Source of the DNA: Psychromonas ingrahamii 37
Lineage (GTDB): Bacteria > Pseudomonadota > Gammaproteobacteria > Enterobacterales > Psychromonadaceae
DNA length: 64,000 nt
Assembly (NCBI RefSeq): GCF_000015285.1
Contig: NC_008709.1
Location: forward strand, 1,054,001 to 1,118,000
Direction of reading: 5' to 3'
The first letter of the stretch is position 1. Each line of letters opens with the position of its first letter. Below the pieces are notes generated by a model that saw only the letters and a program-made list of their open reading frames with translations, was not told where the DNA came from and did not search any database. Made by a program: the position numbers and the translations under genes. This document shows, one piece after another, positions 38,929 through 49,516 of the stretch.

Positions 38929-40263
38929 ATGGAAGTCGTACAAGATTCAAAACAGTTAGTGCATTGGTTCCGTAATTCGGCTCCTTATATTAATGCGCAT
39001 CGTGGTAAAACCTTTGTGCTGATGCTCGGGGGGGAAGCCCTAGAAACAGATAATTTTCAGCATATTATTAATGATATTGCATTATTGAACAGTTTGGGGG
39101 TGCGGCTTGTTTTAGTGCATGGGGTGCGTCCGCAAATTCAAAAACAACTGGAATTAAATGGGCACACGAGTCAATTTGCTGATGATTTGCGTATTACCGA
39201 CGACAAAACCCTGACCCTTATCAAGCAGGCAGTTGGTACGGTACAGATTGAATTACAATCACGACTATCAATGGGTTTGGTTAACTCTCCAATGCAGGGT
39301 GCTGCGATACGAACAGTGATTAGCAATGTGGTCACTGCACAGCCGATAGGAATAAAAGATGGTATCGACTTCTGCCATGCAGGTAAGGTCAGAAAAATCG
39401 ATGTTGTGGGAATAAGAACACAACTTGCAGCAGGTGCTATTCCCGTTATTTCACCTATTGGTTATTCTGTCACCGGTGAGGTTTTTAATCTTCTTGCTGA
39501 AGAAGTGGCAACACAAGTAGCAGTCGGATTACAAGCTGATAAATTGATTGGTTTTTGCTCTAATACTGGGTTGCTGGATGAGCAGGGTCAGGTTATTACT
39601 GAATTATTACCTGAGCAAGCGCAACAGTATGTTGATTTAATGGAGCAAGAGTCTGAACATGCTTCTGGTACATTACGTTTTTTACGTGCGGCGCTAGCGG
39701 CATGTCAAGCAGGTGTGGCGCGTAGCCATTTAATAAGTTATTACCAGGATGGTGCTTTATTAAAAGAGTTGTTTACCCGAGACGGGGTTGGTACTCAGAT
39801 AGTAAAAGAGAGTTATGAGAAAATAAGAACAGCAACGATTGACGATATTGGTGGTTTATTGGAACTGATAGAGCCGCTCGAACAACAGGGCATTTTAGTC
39901 AAACGTTCACGTGAGCTATTAGAGAATGAAATTGGATATTTTGAAATTGTAGAACGGGACGGCATGGTGATTGGCTGTGCTGCACTTTATCCCTTTGCTG
40001 CTGAAAAAATGGGTGAACTGGCTTGTTTAGTCAGTCATCCTGAATACCGGAGAAATGCAAGAGCGGATAACCTGGTTACCCATATCGAGCGCAAAGCAAG
40101 GAAACTAGGTTTGGAGTCTGTTTTTGTTTTGACAACACAAAGTATTCATTGGTTTCGGGAACGGGGCTTTGAATTTGCAGAACTCAGCCAGTTACCTGCC
40201 GCTAAAAAAGAGCTCTACAACCTTAAACGCAACTCTCGCATCTTAATACGTAACATACGCTAG
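38929..40263 (+). CDS. argA: N-acetylglutamate synthase
   Basis: First step of arginine biosynthesis, acetylating glutamate with acetyl-CoA. 444 residues, two-domain form: N-terminal amino-acid kinase-like regulatory domain (KTFVLMLGGEALETDNF, VLVHGVRPQIQKQLELNG) and C-terminal GNAT domain from about 290 (RTATIDDIGGLLELIEPLEQQG, LACLVSHPEYRRNARADNLVTHIERKARKLG). Feedback inhibition by arginine is a property of this form. Arginine also feeds speA in this window. Confidence 0.96.
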   Translation: MEVVQDSKQLVHWFRNSAPYINAHRGKTFVLMLGGEALETDNFQHIINDIALLNSLGVRLVLVHGVRPQIQKQLELNGHTSQFADDLRITDDKTLTLIKQAVGTVQIELQSRLSMGLVNSPMQGAAIRTVISNVVTAQPIGIKDGIDFCHAGKVRKIDVVGIRTQLAAGAIPVISPIGYSVTGEVFNLLAEEVATQVAVGLQADKLIGFCSNTGLLDEQGQVITELLPEQAQQYVDLMEQESEHASGTLRFLRAALAACQAGVARSHLISYYQDGALLKELFTRDGVGTQIVKESYEKIRTATIDDIGGLLELIEPLEQQGILVKRSRELLENEIGYFEIVERDGMVIGCAALYPFAAEKMGELACLVSHPEYRRNARADNLVTHIERKARKLGLESVFVLTTQSIHWFRERGFEFAELSQLPAAKKELYNLKRNSRILIRNIR

Positions 40264-40281
40264 CTTGTTATGTATAAAAAA

Positions 40282-40313
40282 AAGCCCCGTTTACAATAGG
40301 CTAAACGAGGCTT
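40282..40313. terminator. Bidirectional terminator between argA and fur
   Basis: 12-bp stem AAGCCCCGTTTA/TAAACGAGGCTT with one C-A mismatch and an 8-base loop. The preceding A-run (eight A) serves the minus-strand gene fur and the trailing TTTTAATAT serves argA. Confidence 0.75.
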
Positions 40314-40352
40314 TTAATATGATAACTGAGGCTTTCAGATGATAACTATTGG

Positions 40353-40781
40353 CTATGTTTTATGCTTGCATTTACCATCAATTGCTTCACCAAACAGATA
40401 AAGGCTGTGATTAGTTAACTTAATTCCGTGTTTTTCTGCAATGAGCTGTTGCTGATTTTCTATTAGATCATCATTAAATTCAATAACCTCTCCACAGGTT
40501 AAACAGACAAGGTGATCATGATGCTCTTGATTGGCAAGCTCAAAAACGGATTTTCCACCCTCAAAATGATGGCGAGTGACTATTCCTGCATCGTCAAATT
40601 GATTTAATACACGATAAACCGTCGCTACACCTACTTCATCACCTTGTTCAAGTAGTTTTTTATAGAGATCTTCCGCACTAATATGTTGATTATCAGGTCG
40701 TTGTAATAAACTCAAAATTTTCACTCGTGGTGATGTTATTTTTAGTCCGGCTTCTTTTAATGCATCATTTTCTATCGACAT
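40353..40781 (-). CDS. fur: Ferric uptake regulator Fur
   Basis: Fe(II)-dependent repressor of iron uptake, 142 residues. N-terminal winged helix with VATVYRVLNQFDDAGIV (recognition helix, about 52-68); metal sites in HHDHLVCLTCGEVIEF (about 86-101) with the structural zinc CxxC. The C-terminal half lacks the second CxxC of the E. coli protein (only KCKHK). Lies downstream of fldA and ybfE in the order known from E. coli. Confidence 0.96.
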   Translation of the reverse strand: MSIENDALKEAGLKITSPRVKILSLLQRPDNQHISAEDLYKKLLEQGDEVGVATVYRVLNQFDDAGIVTRHHFEGGKSVFELANQEHHDHLVCLTCGEVIEFNDDLIENQQQLIAEKHGIKLTNHSLYLFGEAIDGKCKHKT

Positions 40782-40812
40782 GCTGGATTCCTAGGATTTT
40801 CGCTGCGAATAA

Positions 40813-41340
40813 TTAATCTGCAAGTTCAGCAAGACACATTTCATCATAAACCTGTTTTGACCATTCTTTTACGCGAGCAGCGGTTAATTCAGGCTGACGA
40901 TCTTCATCAATACCAAGGCCAATTAAATGGTCATCATCAATTTGCGCTTTGGATGCTTCATGATAATAACCTTTGCTAGGCCAGTGGCCAACAATAATAG
41001 CGCCCTTACTTTCTACTATGTCACCGAGTTGACCCATCGCATCCAGAAAGTATTCTGCATAATCTTCCTGATCACCACAACCAAAAATAGCCACTAACTT
41101 GTCGTTAAAATCAATCTCTTCTAATTCCGGAAAAAAATCATCCCAGTCACATTGCGCTTCACCGTAGTACCAAGTTGGAATACCAAATAGGATCAAACTA
41201 TATTCAGCAATTTCTTCCTTGGTGCTTTTTGCTATATCTTTTACTTCAACTAATTTTTTACCTAACTCTTTCTGGATCATTTTAGCAACAGCTTCAGTGT
41301 TGCCCGTGTCACTACCAAAAAAAATACCCACGCTAGCCAT
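40813..41340 (-). CDS. fldA: Flavodoxin
   Basis: 175 residues; long-chain flavodoxin. FMN phosphate loop GSDTGNTEAVA (about 9-19), aromatic FMN stacking at PTWYYGE (about 55-61) and the second at GCGDQEDYAEYF (about 88-99). Donates low-potential electrons to radical-SAM enzymes and IspG/H. The gene lies between ybfE and fur; the arrangement links low-iron conditions, when flavodoxin replaces ferredoxin, with Fur. Confidence 0.96.
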   Translation of the reverse strand: MASVGIFFGSDTGNTEAVAKMIQKELGKKLVEVKDIAKSTKEEIAEYSLILFGIPTWYYGEAQCDWDDFFPELEEIDFNDKLVAIFGCGDQEDYAEYFLDAMGQLGDIVESKGAIIVGHWPSKGYYHEASKAQIDDDHLIGLGIDEDRQPELTAARVKEWSKQVYDEMCLAELAD

Positions 41341-41363
41341 AGTCGATTACCTTTATTTATAAA

Positions 41364-41633
41364 TTAAATTAATTGCTCGTGAAGTAACTGCTTAATTAAC
41401 TCTCCACGGGTAATTTCTTGATCTTTTGATAGCTGATTTAGTTTTTCAAATAATTCACTATCCACTTTTAACTCAATACGTTTTAAACCTTTCTGCTTGT
41501 CCCGTAGTACCTGCTTCTTTTTATTCATTTTAAGCTGAACTTGACGACAATGCGGATTGCTCTTCGGTCTGCCTGGACGCACCTCATCAGCAAAAAGATC
41601 GTGTGTTATGCGATCAAATGATTCTTTTGCCAT
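41364..41633 (-). CDS. ybfE: YbfE (LexA-regulated family protein)
   Basis: 89 residues, basic, matching YbfE: ESFDRITHDLFADEVRPGRPKSNPHCRQVQLKMNKK and a C-terminal ribbon-helix-helix-like stretch (RIELKVDSELFEKLNQLSKDQEITRGELIKQLL). In E. coli the family is under LexA control; no CTG-N10-CAG LexA box is evident upstream here. Lies 23 bases upstream of fldA. DNA binding is inferred. Confidence 0.88.
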   Translation of the reverse strand: MAKESFDRITHDLFADEVRPGRPKSNPHCRQVQLKMNKKKQVLRDKQKGLKRIELKVDSELFEKLNQLSKDQEITRGELIKQLLHEQLI

Positions 41634-41727
41634 TATTTTACCTAAAACTGCTATTTTCTGCTAATAGATTGAACTCATAGATAGATAATAAACCATTAGT
41701 TCAGCGTATTAGTATGTTTTGTTATGG

Positions 41728-41961
41728 CTAGCCAAGACCTCTGCTAGTCCAAACAATTTCGATAATTGCTTTGGCGATAAAACCGGTACAACCAAAAAAA
41801 AGCACAGCCCAAACCACTTGGCGACCAAATTTAGGCACATTACCGCGCTTTAATACATCTTGAATGGCAAGCCCCATTAATAAAAAAAGGAGAAGGTAAA
41901 ATCCATAAAGACCAATAGTCTCAATCTGTTCAGTATATTCCTGTAACACATTACTCTCCAT
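41728..41961 (-). CDS. DUF2788 family small membrane protein
   Basis: 77 residues with two predicted transmembrane helices (LYGFYLLLFLLMGLAIQDVL, VVWAVLFFGCTGFIAKAIIEIVW) separated by a short basic loop, pattern of the DUF2788 family found next to ybfF in related marine gammaproteobacteria. Function unknown. Confidence 0.8.
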   Translation of the reverse strand: MESNVLQEYTEQIETIGLYGFYLLLFLLMGLAIQDVLKRGNVPKFGRQVVWAVLFFGCTGFIAKAIIEIVWTSRGLG

Positions 41962-42056
41962 TCAAAAAAGAGGGGAGAATATAACATATACATTGGGCTA
42001 TTGGGAGTAAGATTTTAGGCACTTGACTTCCGGGTGAAAAACACATGCTTTGTTTT

Positions 42057-42839
42057 TCATTTGAGAAATTCTTTCACTAAACGATTAAAGGTCTTGGGTT
42101 TCTCAGCATGTAACCAATGGCCTGTATCTTTAATCATTTTGGCTTTGGCATTGGGGAAGTAGTGTAAAATATTAGCCTGATATTCAGGCAGGATATAATC
42201 AGAATCGGCTCCTTTTATAAAAAGCGCTTCTTTATTAAAAATATCATCAAATTCCGGCCAGCTTCTAATGGTCGCATAGTTTGCGCTAAGTGCCGGTAAA
42301 TTAAACAGCAGGTGAAAGTTTTCTCCCTTTTTTCTTAATGACTTAAGTAAAAACTGACGAGTTTCCGGTATTGTAATATAGGGGCTTAAGGTTAATTCCG
42401 CTGTTTTTCTGGTTTGAATTGGTTCATTTGCAAGCGCATTTAAGCCAATAAAGACATCATTATGTTTATCGGTGTAGACTACCGGTGCAATATCCGCGAC
42501 GATTATTTTATTAACACGCTGCGGATTTAATAAAGCGCAGGCCATGGCTACTTTTCCGCCCATCGAATGGCCCACAATAGAAAAGTGTTCAATATTAAGA
42601 TGATCTGCTAATGAAAATATATCATTAGCCATTTCGATATAAGTCATTGAGTTATCATGCGGGCTGTTACCATGGTTTCTCAAATCAACAGAAATAGTGT
42701 GATATAGCTCTTGTAATTCACTCGCCAAACCAGAGAGGTTTGATAAACTGCCAAATAACCCGTGTATGATGAAAATATTTTCAGCGGGTTGTTTTGACTC
42801 GGGTAAAGTCGATTTTTTCTGTTGGTAATTAAGGAGCAT
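42057..42839 (-). CDS. ybfF: Alpha/beta-hydrolase YbfF-type esterase
   Basis: 260 residues from ATG 42839 (MLLNYQQKK), which matches family starts; a TTG 33 bases upstream is less likely. Alpha/beta hydrolase fold with FIIHGLFGSLSNLSGLA near the oxyanion loop, VDLRNHGNSPH, nucleophile elbow GHSMGGKVAM (Ser about residue 94) and late histidine KDTGHWLHAEKP. Esterase with short acyl substrates in E. coli. Divergent from seqA as in E. coli. Confidence 0.9.
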   Translation of the reverse strand: MLLNYQQKKSTLPESKQPAENIFIIHGLFGSLSNLSGLASELQELYHTISVDLRNHGNSPHDNSMTYIEMANDIFSLADHLNIEHFSIVGHSMGGKVAMACALLNPQRVNKIIVADIAPVVYTDKHNDVFIGLNALANEPIQTRKTAELTLSPYITIPETRQFLLKSLRKKGENFHLLFNLPALSANYATIRSWPEFDDIFNKEALFIKGADSDYILPEYQANILHYFPNAKAKMIKDTGHWLHAEKPKTFNRLVKEFLK

Positions 42840-43180
42840 CAGATTCTGTCTTAAAGCTAAATATACGGACAAACATTATTACATATGAAAAATAAGAATG
42901 TTTGCAGATTATATATAAATGACAAAATATTGCATTATGGAGGATGTAAAGACTTAAAATGTGTAAACACTTGGCTTTTTGAGTAGAAAGGAAATAGATC
43001 AATAAATAATATTTTTTTTAGTTTAATATTAACGGGTTATTTTTAAGGAAAGCGTCTTTCTAAGGTAAAGCTTATCCTTATGATTTTTTTGAGTAGTTTT
43101 TTTAATTTTCAGATTGAAATAGAATAGAATAGAATAAAGCAAAATAACTCGTGAAGTGGTGAATATCGCATGGTGAAAGA
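42840..43180. other. Intergenic region between ybfF and seqA
   Basis: No gene. AT-rich, with a short run of AATAG units at about 43122-43138 and several T tracts. It must hold the divergent promoters of ybfF and seqA. Confidence 0.4.
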
Positions 43181-43804
43181 ATGAAAAATATAGAGATAGA
43201 AGATGACCTTTATAAATATATTTTGGCTAATATAGAAGCCTTTGGAGAAACACCCTCGCAGATTCTGCGCAGATTGTTATCTTTACCGAATGCATCCCCA
43301 GACAATGCAACCCCAATTACCTCATCCGTAACGCCAAGCGCTCCCCGTCAAGAAGCCGTTAATGATGAGTCCTCTGTTTTTGAGGCGGTCACGCCTAAGG
43401 TGCTTGATCGTGCGAATATTTCATTGCCAGAGCCCCTTGCTCACGGTGTTAATGCTTTATTTGATAGCGAGGTATTTAAAACAGAAGCCGTTGTGACTAA
43501 TAAATTTATGATGTTGTTGGCGACTATGTATTATGAAAATAAAAATGCATTTGAAGACGCTGCGGATAAAACCAAGGGACGTACCCGGGATTATCTGGGG
43601 CAGAATTTAAATGCTTTATTGGCAGCGGATAGCGAGGAAGAGCAGAACTTTTTTAAAGCCAGCAAACCTCGTAACATTCCCCATACGCCATTTTGGGTTA
43701 TAACCAATGCAAACACGGGGAGGAAACGTATTATTATTACCCAAATGATGGCATCAATGGGATACCCCCATTATTTAATTGAACGTATAAAAGAAGAAAT
43801 TTAG
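43181..43804 (+). CDS. seqA: Replication-initiation negative regulator SeqA
   Basis: Binds hemimethylated GATC sites and sequesters oriC. 207 residues: N-terminal ribbon-helix-helix oligomerisation unit (MKNIEIEDDLYKYILANIEAFGETPSQILRRLL), a Pro/Ser/Thr-rich linker (about 35-75) longer than in E. coli, and the C-terminal DNA-binding domain with KTKGRTRDYLGQNLNALL and ASKPRNIPHTPFWVITNANTGRK. Presence implies Dam methylation. Followed by pgm after a 500-bp gap with repeats. Confidence 0.95.
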   Translation: MKNIEIEDDLYKYILANIEAFGETPSQILRRLLSLPNASPDNATPITSSVTPSAPRQEAVNDESSVFEAVTPKVLDRANISLPEPLAHGVNALFDSEVFKTEAVVTNKFMMLLATMYYENKNAFEDAADKTKGRTRDYLGQNLNALLAADSEEEQNFFKASKPRNIPHTPFWVITNANTGRKRIIITQMMASMGYPHYLIERIKEEI

Positions 43805-43823
43805 TAAGGGTTAATGTTATTTT

Positions 43824-44285
43824 TTGACGGACCACAGTGAAGTAGTTTAGCCAAACCGTTGAAAATGTTTTGCGAGTGCTTTGAATATATTTACGAATTT
43901 GTAACCACATTTTTATTTAAAGCAATACCGTGTTTGACGAACTAGGGTGAAGCAGTTTAGTCAAACGGTCGAAAGTACAGTTACGAACTTGTAACCACAT
44001 TTTTATTTAAACCAATACCGTGTTTGACGAACTAGGGTGAAGCAGTCTAGTCAAACGGTCGAAAATACATTTACGAACTTGTAACCACATTTTTACTTAA
44101 ACCAATACCGTGTTTGACGAACTAGGGTGAAGCAGTCTAGTCAAACGGTCGAAAATACATTTACGAACTTGTAACCACATTTTTATTTAAACCAATACCG
44201 TGTTTGACGAACTAGGGTGAAGCAGTCTAGTCAAACGGTCGAAAATACATTTACGAACTTGTAACCACATTTTATTTAACCTAAT
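43824..44285 (+). repeat. 90-bp tandem repeat array between seqA and pgm
   Basis: Four near-identical units with exact 90-base spacing begin TTGACGAACTAGGGTGAAGC at 43933, 44023, 44113 and 44203; a degenerate fifth begins at 43824 (109 bases earlier). Each unit holds an inverted repeat (ACCGTGTTTGAC ... AGTCAAACGGT) able to fold into a roughly 43-nt hairpin, followed by TTTACGAACTTGTAACCACAT. The last unit ends 17 bases before the pgm start. No spacers unlike a CRISPR, no coding capacity. Confidence 0.9.
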
Positions 44286-44301
44286 CGAGGTAGACATTAT
44301 T

Positions 44302-45954
44302 ATGGCAATTCATCCCCGCGCAGGGCAACCTGCACAGGTTCAAGATTTAGTTAATATACCAAAATTGATTTCAGCGTATTATATTAACCTTCCCGATGTG
44401 AGTGTTGCAAGCGAGCAAGTTGCATTTGGTACCTCCGGGCATCGTGGCAGTTCATTTAACAATGCATTCACTGAGCTGCATATCTTAGCGATTAGCCAGG
44501 CATTAGCAGAATACCGCATTCAGCAAGGTTATACTGGGCCTCTGTTTATTGGTAAAGATACCCATGCGTTATCTGAGCCTGCTTTTGTTTCTGCGGTGCA
44601 GGTTTTAGTTGCCAATAATATTAAAGTAATTGTACAAGCTGGCGGTGGTTACACGCCAACACCCGTTATTTCACATGCCATTCTGCAATACAATAAAGCC
44701 AATCCAGACAATTTAGCTGATGGTATTGTGATCACTCCCTCGCATAATCCACCGGAAGATGGCGGGTTTAAGTACAATCCACCCAACGGCGGTCCTGCAG
44801 ACAGTGATGTGACAAAAATTATCCAAGACAGAGCCAATGAAATTTTAAATGATAATTTTGATGATATCGAACAATGGGATTTCAGCGAGGCAATGGCATC
44901 AGACTTGGTTGAAGAATACGATTATATTCAACCCTATGTTGATGATTTGAAAAATGTCCTTGATTTGGATGCTATTGCAAAAGCGGGGATCAAAATTGGT
45001 GTGGATACGCTAGGGGGTTCTGGGGTTGCATACTGGCCTGTGATTGCGAAAACCTATGGTTTGAATATTGAAGTTGTCAACGATCGTGTCGATCCTACTT
45101 TCTCTTTTATGACCTTAGATAAAGATGGCAAAATCCGCATGGATTGTTCTTCGCCTTATGCCATGGCGGGTTTAATTAAATTAAAAGACAAATTTGATGT
45201 TGCTATCGCTAACGACCCTGACTACGACCGTCACGGTATTGTTACCAAAAGCTCCGGTTTATTAAACCCAAATCATTACCTTGCCGTGGCTATTAATTAC
45301 TTATTCACTCACCGCACTGGCTGGTCTGAGAATGCAAAAGTAGGTAAAACACTAGTATCGAGCTCAATGATTGATCGTGTTGTTGCACAATTAGGTCGTC
45401 AGATGTCTGAAGTGCCCGTCGGTTTTAAATGGTTTGTTGATGGTTTATTCGATGGCTCATTTGGTTTTGGTGGCGAAGAGAGTGCCGGTGCTTCTTTTCT
45501 GCGCAAAGATGGTACGGTATGGACGACGGATAAAGACGGTATTATTTTGGCGTTATTAGCCGCGGAAATTATTGCTGTCACAGGTCGTGATCCTGGTGAG
45601 CATTATGCTGAATTTACAGAAAAATTTGGTTCACCTGTTTATACGCGTTTTGATGCGCCCGCAAGCGCTGAACAGAAGAAAGTATTAGCCAACTTAACTG
45701 CGGATATGGTCGAAGCAGAAACATTAGCCGGTGAAAAAATTACCGCCAAATTAACCCACGCTTCAGGTAATGGCGCTGCTATTGGCGGTTTAAAGGTGAC
45801 CACTGAAAACGGTTGGTTTGCCGCGCGCCCATCGGGTACGGAAAACATCTACAAAATTTACTCAGAGTCATTTATTGGTGAAGAGCATATTGCATTGATT
45901 CAAAAAGAAGCACAGGTAATTGTTGCCCAAGCCTTTGCCAAAGCCGGATTATAA
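44302..45954 (+). CDS. pgm: Phosphoglucomutase (alpha-D-glucose)
   Basis: Interconverts glucose-1-phosphate and glucose-6-phosphate. 550 residues. Phosphoserine loop [17 protein letters not shown] (about 146), metal-binding DPDYDRHG (about 304), sugar-binding [10 protein letters not shown] (about 391) and C-terminal phosphate loop [16 protein letters not shown] ribosome-binding site. Downstream of seqA on the same strand, as in E. coli, but separated by the repeat array. Feeds glycogen synthesis. Confidence 0.96.
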   Translation: MAIHPRAGQPAQVQDLVNIPKLISAYYINLPDVSVASEQVAFGTSGHRGSSFNNAFTELHILAISQALAEYRIQQGYTGPLFIGKDTHALSEPAFVSAVQVLVANNIKVIVQAGGGYTPTPVISHAILQYNKANPDNLADGIVITPSHNPPEDGGFKYNPPNGGPADSDVTKIIQDRANEILNDNFDDIEQWDFSEAMASDLVEEYDYIQPYVDDLKNVLDLDAIAKAGIKIGVDTLGGSGVAYWPVIAKTYGLNIEVVNDRVDPTFSFMTLDKDGKIRMDCSSPYAMAGLIKLKDKFDVAIANDPDYDRHGIVTKSSGLLNPNHYLAVAINYLFTHRTGWSENAKVGKTLVSSSMIDRVVAQLGRQMSEVPVGFKWFVDGLFDGSFGFGGEESAGASFLRKDGTVWTTDKDGIILALLAAEIIAVTGRDPGEHYAEFTEKFGSPVYTRFDAPASAEQKKVLANLTADMVEAETLAGEKITAKLTHASGNGAAIGGLKVTTENGWFAARPSGTENIYKIYSESFIGEEHIALIQKEAQVIVAQAFAKAGL

Positions 45955-46006
45955 TCCACTCTTTTACAGTGCATGATCAGCTTAAATAAAGTGAAATATT
46001 TTTTAA

Positions 46007-46034
46007 AAACGAGGGTTATCACCCTCGTTTTTTG
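46007..46034 (+). terminator. Rho-independent terminator of pgm
   Basis: 10-bp stem AAACGAGGGT/ACCCTCGTTT with a 4-base loop followed by TTTTTT; 53 bases after the pgm stop. Confidence 0.85.
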
Positions 46035-46780
46035 CTTTTAATTTTGTCATCTCAGCAAACCCCTTATCGCTGTTTATTATCACTTTCTGTTGATCCTCCT
46101 TCCCGTTGTTCATAGCTTTAATAGCTATCTGTGCACCTGCTTTATTCTAATCAAGTCTATTACCCTCTATTCCTAAAAATACAAATTTATCAGTAAAATT
46201 ATTAGCAGGACAAAAAATAAACGTTAAAGGATGCATTATAAATCTTTTGATGAGATCAATCGGGCGTTCTATTGAACAGTGATATTTTGTTCAATTAAAT
46301 TAATAGTTGAATCTGCCGTTCTTTATTAAAATAAATGAGTAATGTGACTTTTTATGGGAGTACACGCACAAAAAATGCCAAATCACAGATTGACTCGTTG
46401 ATTTTAATCATCATGCGGGTAAACATAATATGTTAAATTTCTAATAATAATATGTTTTATCGGCTTATCGAAAATAAATCGGATTTTATTACTCTGTCTT
46501 GAAGGTGAAAATTTAATCTAAATAAATAGATTTATATTTAGGAATAGAGGAAAAAAGTGATATTTTCAAAGATTAATATGATTATTATTTTTTAAAAAAT
46601 TCATCAATTTGTCACTTAAAAAACAAACAATTAAAGTAAAATTAAAAAATGAAGTAAAATAAAGAAATAAGGTAAAATCAAAAAAATAAAATTTAACTTG
46701 GTTTTTTCAATTTGAAAGCTGCGTATTGCCATATTCTATGGAAATGACGTAATTACTTATAAGAATGGTAGGAATATTAT
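46035..46780. other. 750-bp AT-rich region upstream of glgP
   Basis: No gene recognised. The last 300 bases are extremely AT-rich with repeated AAGTAAAAT-like units near 46630-46690. Promoter and possible regulatory region of glgP; no specific operator identified. Confidence 0.45.
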
Positions 46781-49357
46781 ATGCCAACTAAAACGAACAA
46801 GAAAAAAAACACAATAAAAGCGGATCTAAAAGCGGCAGTAGAGGAAAAAAAAATGACTAAGAAACAGGCAGCAAAAAAAACAATCATTAAAAATAAATCA
46901 GCTGAAATAGTGCCAGCCGTAGCCTGCACAACAAAGCAAATGCGACAAGCTATTCTGGATCGTCTGCATAAAAGTTTAGCGACAGAAGAAAGCAAGGCAA
47001 ATAACAAAGCGTGGTGGAATGCAACTTGTTACGCTGTGAATGAATTACTTTTTGAAAAATTAACAGATACACAAAAGAGTCACTCAGGGCATGATACCCG
47101 GGCTGTCAATTACCTGTCACTTGAATTTTTGATGGGCCGTCTGCTTTCAAATAACTTACATAACCTGGAATTATTCAATGTAGCACAGGATGCATTAAAA
47201 GGTTTAGGCAAAGACTTATATGAAATTTGCGAGGAAGAGCCGGATATGGCCCTCGGTAATGGGGGACTTGGCCGTTTAGCTGCGTGTTTTATTGATTCTT
47301 TAGCAACATTAGGCTACCCGGCAATTGGCTACGGTATCCATTATGAAAATGGTCTCTTTGCTCAATCATTCCAAGACGGCCGTCAAATTGAACGCCCTGA
47401 TACATGGCGTGAATACGGTAATCCTTGGGAAATTTGTCGCCCTGAATCTATTCAGCATGTGCCATTATATGGTTACGTTGAAACCGTTATTGATGAAAAC
47501 GGTATCTCACATAAAGTTTGGCATGCGGGTCAAAAACTTAAAGGCGTACCATGGGATGTGCCCATTGTGGGTTATGGTGCTAAAACTGTCAATATTCTAC
47601 GTTTATGGGAAAGCCGTGCCGATGAAGCATTTGACTGGGATGTCTTTAATGCCGGTGGTTATGTTGATGCGCAAGTTGAAAAATCAAAAGCTGAGACAAT
47701 CTCAAAAGTATTATACCCAAATGACTCAACAGATGAAGGGAAAGAATTACGCTTAATTCAACAATACTTTTTCTGTGCATGTTCAGTTAAAGATATTTTA
47801 CGTCGCTTTAGACGTGCAGGAAATAAGTGGCCAATATTAGCTGAAAAAGTGGCAATTCAATTAAATGATACCCATCCAACCATCGCCATTCCCGAGTTAA
47901 TGCGTATTCTGGTTGATGAAGAGCGTCTTGACTGGAATTTTGCATGGTCACTTTGTGAGAAGATTTTTTCTTACACAAACCATACTTTATTGCCAGAGGC
48001 GTTAGAAAAATGGTCCGTCGCATTATTTGAAAAAGTATTACCTCGCCATTTAGAAATTATTTATGAAATTAACCGTCGTTTTCTTGAAACAGTTGAACAA
48101 AAATGGCCTGGTGATAACGACATAAAAGCTAAATTATCTATTGTTGAGGAAGGTTCGCAGCGCATGGTCCGCATGGCTAATTTGTGTGTTGTAACCTCTC
48201 ACAAAGTTAATGGCGTTGCAGCGGTTCATTCTGAATTGGTGAAAACAGATTTGTTCCCTGAATTTGATCAACTGTACCCGACTAAATTAATTAATGTTAC
48301 TAACGGTATTACTCCACGTCGTTGGTTAAAAGCTTGTAATCCCGCACTTGCTGCATTATATGATGAAACGGTGGGTAAAGATTGGGTAGTAAATCTTGAT
48401 AAATTAAAAGATGCATTACCAAAAGCGACTGACACTGTCTTCCAAAAGCGCTTTATGGAGATTAAACGCGACAATAAAGTTGAGTTAGTTAACATCATTA
48501 AAGACTTGACCGGTATTGAAGTTTCTGCAGATGCCATTTTTGACATTCAAATTAAACGTCTGCACGAATACAAACGTCAGCAGTTAAACCTGATTCATAT
48601 TTTAACCTTGTACAGGCGTTTATTGGATAATCCAGATTACGATATGGTTCCGCGGGTTTTCTTATTTGGTGCAAAAGCCGCGCCTGGTTACCATATGGCA
48701 AAACAGATCATTTATGCATTGAACAAAGTTGCAGAGAAAGTAAACAGTGATAAACGTATCAAAGGTAAGCTGAAAGTTGTTTTCTTACCAAATTACCGTG
48801 TCTCACTTGCTGAAAAAATGTTCCCGGCAGCCGACATATCTGAACAGATTTCAACGGCAGGTTTGGAAGCTTCCGGTACAGGTAACATGAAATTTGCGCT
48901 TAATGGTGCCTTAACCGTCGGTACTATGGATGGTGCAAATATTGAAATGGCCGAGGAGATCGGTGCTGAGCACATGTTTATTTTCGGTTTAAGTGTTGCT
49001 GAAGTTAAAGAGCTGAAAACAGCGGGTTACAACCCTTACGATTATTATTACAATAATCCTGAGCTGAAAGCGGTGCTTGATTGGTTAGACACTGATTTCT
49101 TTACACCGGGACAGCCGGGCGCGTTATCCGATATCAAACGCAGCTTGCTTGAATACGGTGATGAGTACCTTTGTTTAGCTGATTATGAGTCTTACTGTAA
49201 AGCTCACGACGCAATTGATACAACCTACCGAAATAAAGCCTTATGGGCCGAAAAAGCGATTAGAAACTCCGCCGCAATGGGTAAATTTAATTCTGATCGA
49301 TCCATTGAGGACTATGTAGAAAATGTTTGGCATTTGAAAAAATACCCGTTAGCGTGA
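46781..49357 (+). CDS. glgP: Glycogen phosphorylase, with lysine-rich N-terminal extension
   Basis: Releases glucose-1-phosphate from glycogen with PLP. 858 residues, about 40 longer than the usual enzyme because of a Lys/Ala-rich start (residues 1-45). Core signatures: [21 protein letters not shown] (about 148), [17 protein letters not shown], and [27 protein letters not shown] with the PLP lysine (about 700). An internal ATG at 46853 has GAGG eight bases upstream, so a shorter form lacking the basic leader may also be made. Long A-runs at 46801-46808 and 46845-46852 lie in this leader. Confidence 0.95.
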   Translation: MPTKTNKKKNTIKADLKAAVEEKKMTKKQAAKKTIIKNKSAEIVPAVACTTKQMRQAILDRLHKSLATEESKANNKAWWNATCYAVNELLFEKLTDTQKSHSGHDTRAVNYLSLEFLMGRLLSNNLHNLELFNVAQDALKGLGKDLYEICEEEPDMALGNGGLGRLAACFIDSLATLGYPAIGYGIHYENGLFAQSFQDGRQIERPDTWREYGNPWEICRPESIQHVPLYGYVETVIDENGISHKVWHAGQKLKGVPWDVPIVGYGAKTVNILRLWESRADEAFDWDVFNAGGYVDAQVEKSKAETISKVLYPNDSTDEGKELRLIQQYFFCACSVKDILRRFRRAGNKWPILAEKVAIQLNDTHPTIAIPELMRILVDEERLDWNFAWSLCEKIFSYTNHTLLPEALEKWSVALFEKVLPRHLEIIYEINRRFLETVEQKWPGDNDIKAKLSIVEEGSQRMVRMANLCVVTSHKVNGVAAVHSELVKTDLFPEFDQLYPTKLINVTNGITPRRWLKACNPALAALYDETVGKDWVVNLDKLKDALPKATDTVFQKRFMEIKRDNKVELVNIIKDLTGIEVSADAIFDIQIKRLHEYKRQQLNLIHILTLYRRLLDNPDYDMVPRVFLFGAKAAPGYHMAKQIIYALNKVAEKVNSDKRIKGKLKVVFLPNYRVSLAEKMFPAADISEQISTAGLEASGTGNMKFALNGALTVGTMDGANIEMAEEIGAEHMFIFGLSVAEVKELKTAGYNPYDYYYNNPELKAVLDWLDTDFFTPGQPGALSDIKRSLLEYGDEYLCLADYESYCKAHDAIDTTYRNKALWAEKAIRNSAAMGKFNSDRSIEDYVENVWHLKKYPLA

Positions 49358-49376
49358 TCTAGAAGCTTAATTAATT

Positions 49377-49408
49377 AAAAGGCGATATTCTTATATCGCC
49401 TTTTTTTT
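49377..49408 (+). terminator. Rho-independent terminator of glgP
   Basis: 12-bp stem AAAAGGCGATAT/ATATCGCCTTTT with a 4-base loop and eight T; 19 bases after the glgP stop. Confidence 0.9.
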
Positions 49409-49516
49409 ACCTGATTAGAAGGGGAAATAACTAATATCAACGCCTTTCAAATTTGTTGGGATTATCTTTAAAGCAGGTTATAATAACCCCACAAAAAACA
49501 TTGAATAGAGGTTGTT

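Noticed and set aside
41634..41727. LexA box before ybfE
   Set aside because: No CTG-N10-CAG match was found upstream, although the family is LexA-regulated in E. coli.
43824..44285. CRISPR-like array between seqA and pgm
   Set aside because: The 90-base units are contiguous with no unique spacers, and no cas genes are near.
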